Shown here: one piece after another, positions 14,761 through 17,976 of the stretch
Numbering within the stretch: position 1 is the first letter of the stretch
Layout of the letters: the number at the start of each line of letters is the position of its first letter
Source: DASTHS01 sp035718085
GTDB taxonomy: Bacteria > Actinomycetota > Acidimicrobiia > Acidimicrobiales > Palsa-688
Reading direction: 5' to 3'
Assembly: GCA_035718085.1 (NCBI GenBank)
Contig: DASTHS010000284.1
Location: forward strand, 1 to 17,976
Length of the DNA: 17,976 nucleotides
Program-made: the position numbers and the translations under genes
The notes under the pieces: model-generated
The model's input: only the letters and a program-made list of their open reading frames with translations
What the model was told of the DNA's origin: nothing
Databases searched by the model: none

Positions 14761-15696
14761 TCAGAACGGCCAGCGGGCGCCGGTGAGCTCGACGGATCGC
14801 TGCCACAGGCCGGCGGCCACCGCCTCGTCGCGCGCCGCCCTCGGCATGGCGACGGGCTTGGGCCGGCCGCGCACCTGGCCAGGCAGGCCGGGGCCCCAGC
14901 ACTGGCCGGTGCGGGCGTCGGGGTGGGCGGCGGCGGCCACCGACGGCAGGGCCCCAGCGGCGGCCGACTGGGCCACCACCAGGGCACCGGCGGCGTAGAC
15001 CGCCCGGTTGACCGGCCCCGACCAGCGGGCCGGTCCGTTCGCCACCAGGCGGGTGGCGGCGTAGCCGGGGTGGGCGGCGAGCGAGGCGACCGGTGAGCCT
15101 GCCCGGGCCAGGCGGCGGGCGAGCTCGGCGGCGAAGAGCAGGTCGGCGAGCTTGGACTGGGCGTAGGCGGCCCACGGCTCGTACCACCGCTCCCCCATCA
15201 GGTCGTCGAGGATCACCGCCCCCCGCCGGGCGAACAGGCTCGACACCGCGACCACCCGCGCCGCCGGGGCCCGCTCGAGCGCGGGGAGCAGCTCGGCGGT
15301 GAGCGCGAACGGCGCCAGGTGGTTGACCGCCAGCTGCCGCTCGAAGCCGTCGACGGTGTATTCGAGGGGCACGGCCATGACCCCGGCGTTGTTGACCAGC
15401 ACGTCGACGGCCGGGTGCGCCGAGCGCACGGCGGCGGCGAAGTCCCGCACCGAGGCCAGCTCGGAGCAGTCGAGTTGGGCGACCTCGGGCGCCTCCCCGG
15501 TGGCCACCGCCGCCACCTCAGCGCGCGCCGCCTCGGCGCGCCAGTGGTCTCGGCAGCCGAGCACCACGGTGGCGCCGGCGCCGGCGAGCAGGCGGGCCGT
15601 GTGCAGGCCGATCCCGCTGTTGGCGCCGGTGACCACGGCCACCGTGCCGTCGAGGCGGGGGATGGCGGTCCGCACCCACGCCTCGGGGGGCGCCAC
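14761..15696 (-). CDS. Short-chain dehydrogenase/reductase (retinol dehydrogenase/WWOX-like)
   Basis: The 311-residue Rossmann-fold oxidoreductase has TGANSGIG at 23-30 (cofactor loop), NNAGV at 102-106, N125 in AVNHLAPF, and the catalytic S152/S153, Y178 and K182 in VVAVSSLF and YAQSK. The RxxxR-type charged residue after beta-2 (GCRDHWRAEAAR) favours NADP(H), by family analogy. The C-terminal part, with AAHPGYAATRL, matches the RDH/WWOX-like subgroup; the substrate is unknown. The GTG start directly abuts the pcrA stop (TAGGTG, no gap), so it is probably co-transcribed and coupled with pcrA. A second GTG seven codons later is a possible start. Confidence 0.9.
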   Translation of the reverse strand: MAPPEAWVRTAIPRLDGTVAVVTGANSGIGLHTARLLAGAGATVVLGCRDHWRAEAARAEVAAVATGEAPEVAQLDCSELASVRDFAAAVRSAHPAVDVLVNNAGVMAVPLEYTVDGFERQLAVNHLAPFALTAELLPALERAPAARVVAVSSLFARRGAVILDDLMGERWYEPWAAYAQSKLADLLFAAELARRLARAGSPVASLAAHPGYAATRLVANGPARWSGPVNRAVYAAGALVVAQSAAAGALPSVAAAAHPDARTGQCWGPGLPGQVRGRPKPVAMPRAARDEAVAAGLWQRSVELTGARWPF

Positions 15697-17832
15697 CTAT
15701 GCCCGCTTGATCGGCGCCATCGCCAGCAGCAGCCGCTTCTCGCCCATGCCGGGGAAGCGCACCGTCGCCTCGGCGTCGGCCCCCTCGCCGCGCACCTCGG
15801 TGACGACGCCCTCACCCCACTTGGTGTGCACGATCGTCTCGCCGGTGCGCAGGCCCAACGTCTCGGCGCCGGTGCCACCGACGGGCGTCGGCCGTCGGCC
15901 GCTGCGCAGGGCCGACTCGACCACCTCGTCACGGTGGGAGCGGGCCAGCCACCCCGAGCCTCCCCCGCCGGCTGTCGACCCCCGCCCGGTGCGCCGCCCG
16001 CCGGCTGCCGCCCGCTGGAGGTGCTCGGGGATCTCGCGGAGGAACCGGCTGGGCGGGTTGTACTGGGTCTGCCCCCAGAGCGACCGGCACCATGCGTGCG
16101 ACAGGAACAGGCGCTCGCGGGCCCGGGTGATGCCGACGTAGGCGAGGCGGCGCTCCTCCTCCATCTCCTCGGGCTCGCCGAGGGAGCGGAGGTGGGGGAA
16201 CACGCCGTCCTCCATGCCGACGAGGAACACCACGGGGTACTCGAGGCCCTTCGCCGTGTGCAGGGTCATCAGGGTGACCGTGGAGGTGTCGGCCCCCTCG
16301 AGCTCGTCGCTGTCGGCGACCAGGCTGACCTGTTCGAGGAAGGCGTCGACGGAGTCGGCCTCGCCGGCAGCGCCGATCAGCTCCTCGATGTTCTCGATGC
16401 GCCCGGCGCCCTCGACGGTCTGGTCGGCCTGCAACATGGCCAGGTAGCCGGTGCGGTCGATGATCTCCTCGATCAGCCGGGCCGGGCCCAGGGCGCCGTC
16501 GGGCACGGCGGTGGCGTCACCATCGGCCCCGTCGGGGGCGTCGCCGGTCGGCGGGGCCACCCGCCCGCGCAGCTCGGCCAGGAGCTCGAGCAGGGCCCGG
16601 ATCCCCCCCAGGGCTTTCCCCGACACCCCTGCCTGCTCGGCCGAGGCCATCGCCACCTCGAAGGTGGTGCCGTGCTCGCGGGCCCACCGGTCGATGCGGG
16701 CGATGCTGGTGTCGCCCACCCCCCGGCGGGGCTCGTTGACGATCCGCTTGAGCGACACCTCGTCGGCGGGGTTGACCACGGCGCGGAGGTAGGCGAGCAC
16801 GTCCTTGACCTCCTTGCGGTCGTAGAACCGGGTGCCGCCGACGACCTTGTAGGGGATGTCGCGACGCACCAGCTCCTCTTCGACCGCCCGGCTCTGGGCG
16901 TTGGTGCGGTAGAAGACGGCCATGTCGCCCCAGGCGTAGGGGCGGGGGTGGGGCTCACGGTGCAGGCGCTGCACCTCGCCGGCCACCCACGACGCCTCGT
17001 CGTGCTCGTCCTCGGCGTGGTAGGTGGTGAGCAGCTCGCCGCCGATGTGCTCGGTGAAGAGCGTCTTGGGCTTGCGCTGGGTGTTGTTGGCGATGACGGC
17101 GTTGGCGGCGTCGAGGATCGTCTGGGTCGAGCGGTAGTTCTGTTCGAGCACCACGACGGTGGCGTCGGGGTAGCGGGTCTCGAACTCGAGGAAGTTGCGC
17201 ACGTCGGCGCCCCGCCACCGGTAGACCGACTGGTCACCGTCACCGACCACCGACACGTTGCCGTGGCCGCCGCCGATCAGGGTGACCAGGGCGTTCTGGG
17301 CGACGTTGGTGTCTTGGTACTCGTCGACGAGCACGTGCCGGAACCGCTGCTGGTAGTAGGCCAGCACGTCGGGGCAGGCCTGGAAGAGGTGCACGGTGAC
17401 GGTGAGCAGGTCGTCGAAGTCCATCGCCGAGGCGTCGAGCAGCCGGCGCTGGTACTCGCGGTAGACGTCGGCGACCTTGCGCTCCTGCACGGTGCGGGCC
17501 TTGGCGGCGTAGGTCTCGAAGTCGACCAGCTCGTTCTTGGCTGCGGAGATCAGCCCGTGGATGCTGCGGGCGGGGAACTTCTTGCTGTCGAGCCCGAGGT
17601 CACGGGCGACGTAGCCGGTGAGGCGCACGGCGTCGGCCTGGTCGTAGATGGTGAAGCTCGACCGGTAGCCGAGGCGGGGGGCGTCGCGGCGGAGGATGCG
17701 CACGCACGCCGAGTGGAACGTCGACACCCACATGCGCCGGGCGACCGGGCCGACCAGGTCGGCGACCCGGGTGCGCATCTCTTCGGCGGCCTTGTTGGTG
17801 AAGGTGATGGCCAGGATCTCGAACGGCGACAC
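15697..17832 (-). CDS. pcrA: ATP-dependent DNA helicase PcrA/UvrD (SF1), N-terminus with Walker A missing
   Basis: This 3'-5' helicase acts in nucleotide-excision repair and replication-fork clearing. From residue 1 the open frame shows motif Ia ITFTNKAAEEM, Ib TFHSACVRIL, II DEYQD (170-174), III GDGDQSVYRWRGAD (197-210), IV QNYRS (231-235), V TLHTAKGLE (523-531) and VI ERRLAYVGITRA (560-571). A C-terminal PcrA-type Tudor-like domain covers about 664-711 (GETIVHTKWGEGVV). The 711 residues begin at SPFEILAITF, so the usual first 60-70 residues, with the Q motif and GAGSGKT Walker A, are absent. The same frame runs on 16 codons to a TAG at 17883-17881, and no minus-strand frame to the edge contains a Walker A. 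As shown it could not hydrolyse ATP: either a broken gene or a bad join in assembly. The GTG at 17832 is only a formal start. Confidence 0.93.
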   Translation of the reverse strand: MSPFEILAITFTNKAAEEMRTRVADLVGPVARRMWVSTFHSACVRILRRDAPRLGYRSSFTIYDQADAVRLTGYVARDLGLDSKKFPARSIHGLISAAKNELVDFETYAAKARTVQERKVADVYREYQRRLLDASAMDFDDLLTVTVHLFQACPDVLAYYQQRFRHVLVDEYQDTNVAQNALVTLIGGGHGNVSVVGDGDQSVYRWRGADVRNFLEFETRYPDATVVVLEQNYRSTQTILDAANAVIANNTQRKPKTLFTEHIGGELLTTYHAEDEHDEASWVAGEVQRLHREPHPRPYAWGDMAVFYRTNAQSRAVEEELVRRDIPYKVVGGTRFYDRKEVKDVLAYLRAVVNPADEVSLKRIVNEPRRGVGDTSIARIDRWAREHGTTFEVAMASAEQAGVSGKALGGIRALLELLAELRGRVAPPTGDAPDGADGDATAVPDGALGPARLIEEIIDRTGYLAMLQADQTVEGAGRIENIEELIGAAGEADSVDAFLEQVSLVADSDELEGADTSTVTLMTLHTAKGLEYPVVFLVGMEDGVFPHLRSLGEPEEMEEERRLAYVGITRARERLFLSHAWCRSLWGQTQYNPPSRFLREIPEHLQRAAAGGRRTGRGSTAGGGGSGWLARSHRDEVVESALRSGRRPTPVGGTGAETLGLRTGETIVHTKWGEGVVTEVRGEGADAEATVRFPGMGEKRLLLAMAPIKRA

Positions 17833-17837
17833 GCCCT

Positions 17838-17854
17838 GCTCCCGGATCGGGAGC
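17838..17854. repeat. Perfect 7-bp inverted repeat at the pcrA break
   Basis: GCTCCCG (17838-17844) and CGGGAGC (17848-17854) flank a 3-nt loop, gat. The point where PcrA similarity ends falls in this palindrome, so it may mark a rearrangement or a chimeric join. Confidence 0.6.
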
Positions 17855-17952
17855 CATCTCGCAGAGTTGCCAGCAGGATGCTACGGCACCTCGGTGGCTG
17901 TCGGTACTGCCAGGCCGGGCTCGACCCGACCGGGGCCGGCACACCCCTCCGG

Positions 17953-17958
17953 TAGCCT
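17953..17958 (+). promoter_or_regulatory. Putative -10 element (TAGCCT) before a possible plus-strand start at 17969
   Basis: TAGCCT fits TAnnnT and shares the CCGGTAGC context of the purN element. An ATG follows 10 nt later at 17969-17971, only 8 bases before the window ends, so the gene it may start cannot be judged. Confidence 0.25.
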
Positions 17959-17976
17959 GCTGCGGGCGATGACGGC

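Larger units (their letters stand above)
17833..17976. other. Right-edge sequence replacing the pcrA 5' end
   Basis: These 144 bases sit where the pcrA Q motif and Walker A should be encoded. PcrA-like residues (I-R-E-Q-G before V-S-P-F) continue to about 17847, then similarity stops inside a palindrome. The rest holds no recognised gene on the minus strand. On the plus strand it ends in a promoter-like element and an ATG. Confidence 0.7.

Noticed and set aside
51..17955. Very long plus-strand open frames opposite the minus-strand genes (for example 1726-4551, 6433-9447, 10831-13152, 15319-17955)
   Set aside because: Their translations are Gly/Ala/Arg/His-rich with no domain, and each lies antisense to a gene with clear family motifs. 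They are GC-rich shadow frames.
17881..17955. Plus-strand HLGGCRYCQAGL stretch resembling a zinc-finger or recombinase ribbon end
   Set aside because: Only two cysteines and about 25 residues before a stop; the frame upstream is antisense to pcrA. Too little to call a gene.

Overview
The window is strongly GC-rich, and almost every codon ends in G or C. GTG starts are common, and -10-like TAnnnT hexamers lie only 6-10 nt before several start codons. The gene content (DivIVA-type protein, pcrA/sucCD/purNH neighbourhood, secreted protein with 'GYWLVASDGGVFAFGDA' repeats) points to an actinobacterium (Actinomycetota), perhaps Acidimicrobiia. The class assignment is inference. Both edges cut through sequence, so this may be a whole contig or a slice of one.

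Layout from left to right. (1) 1-1723, minus strand: purN then purH (cut by the left edge), two steps of IMP synthesis. (2) 1735-7668, minus strand, transcribed right to left: five genes that read as one operon. They encode a processive BcsA/CslA-like family 2 glycosyltransferase, a multi-pass GT39/ArnT-like glycosyltransferase, a DivIVA-domain coiled-coil protein, a membrane-anchored GH8 endoglucanase and a soluble Dpm1-like glycosyltransferase. The first four are joined by 4-nt stop/start overlaps. (3) 7812-9399, minus strand: a sigma-70 family (ECF-like) factor and a probable membrane anti-sigma protein with a very Thr-rich outer tail. (4) 9457-10767, plus strand: an MFS exporter. (5) 10771-13259, minus strand: a small cobalamin-binding acyl-CoA mutase subunit, sucC and sucD, probably one operon around succinyl-CoA. 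(6) 13307-13990, minus strand: a secreted repeat protein. (7) 14122-14736, plus strand: a LysE/RhtB exporter. (8) 14761-17832, minus strand: a short-chain dehydrogenase directly behind a pcrA/uvrD helicase that lacks its Walker A region at the right edge.

The order pcrA - B12-binding subunit - sucC - sucD - purN - purH matches, from memory, the backbone of other actinobacteria such as Streptomyces. On that view the glycan operon, sigma/anti-sigma pair and MFS gene (about 1735-10767) form a lineage-specific block between sucD and purN. The most interesting item is the glycan operon. It places a DivIVA-type polarity or septum protein in tight translational overlap with a polysaccharide synthase and an endoglucanase, suggesting a glycan-secretion machine positioned in the cell. 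No RNA genes, CRISPR arrays, transposases or convincing intrinsic terminators were seen.
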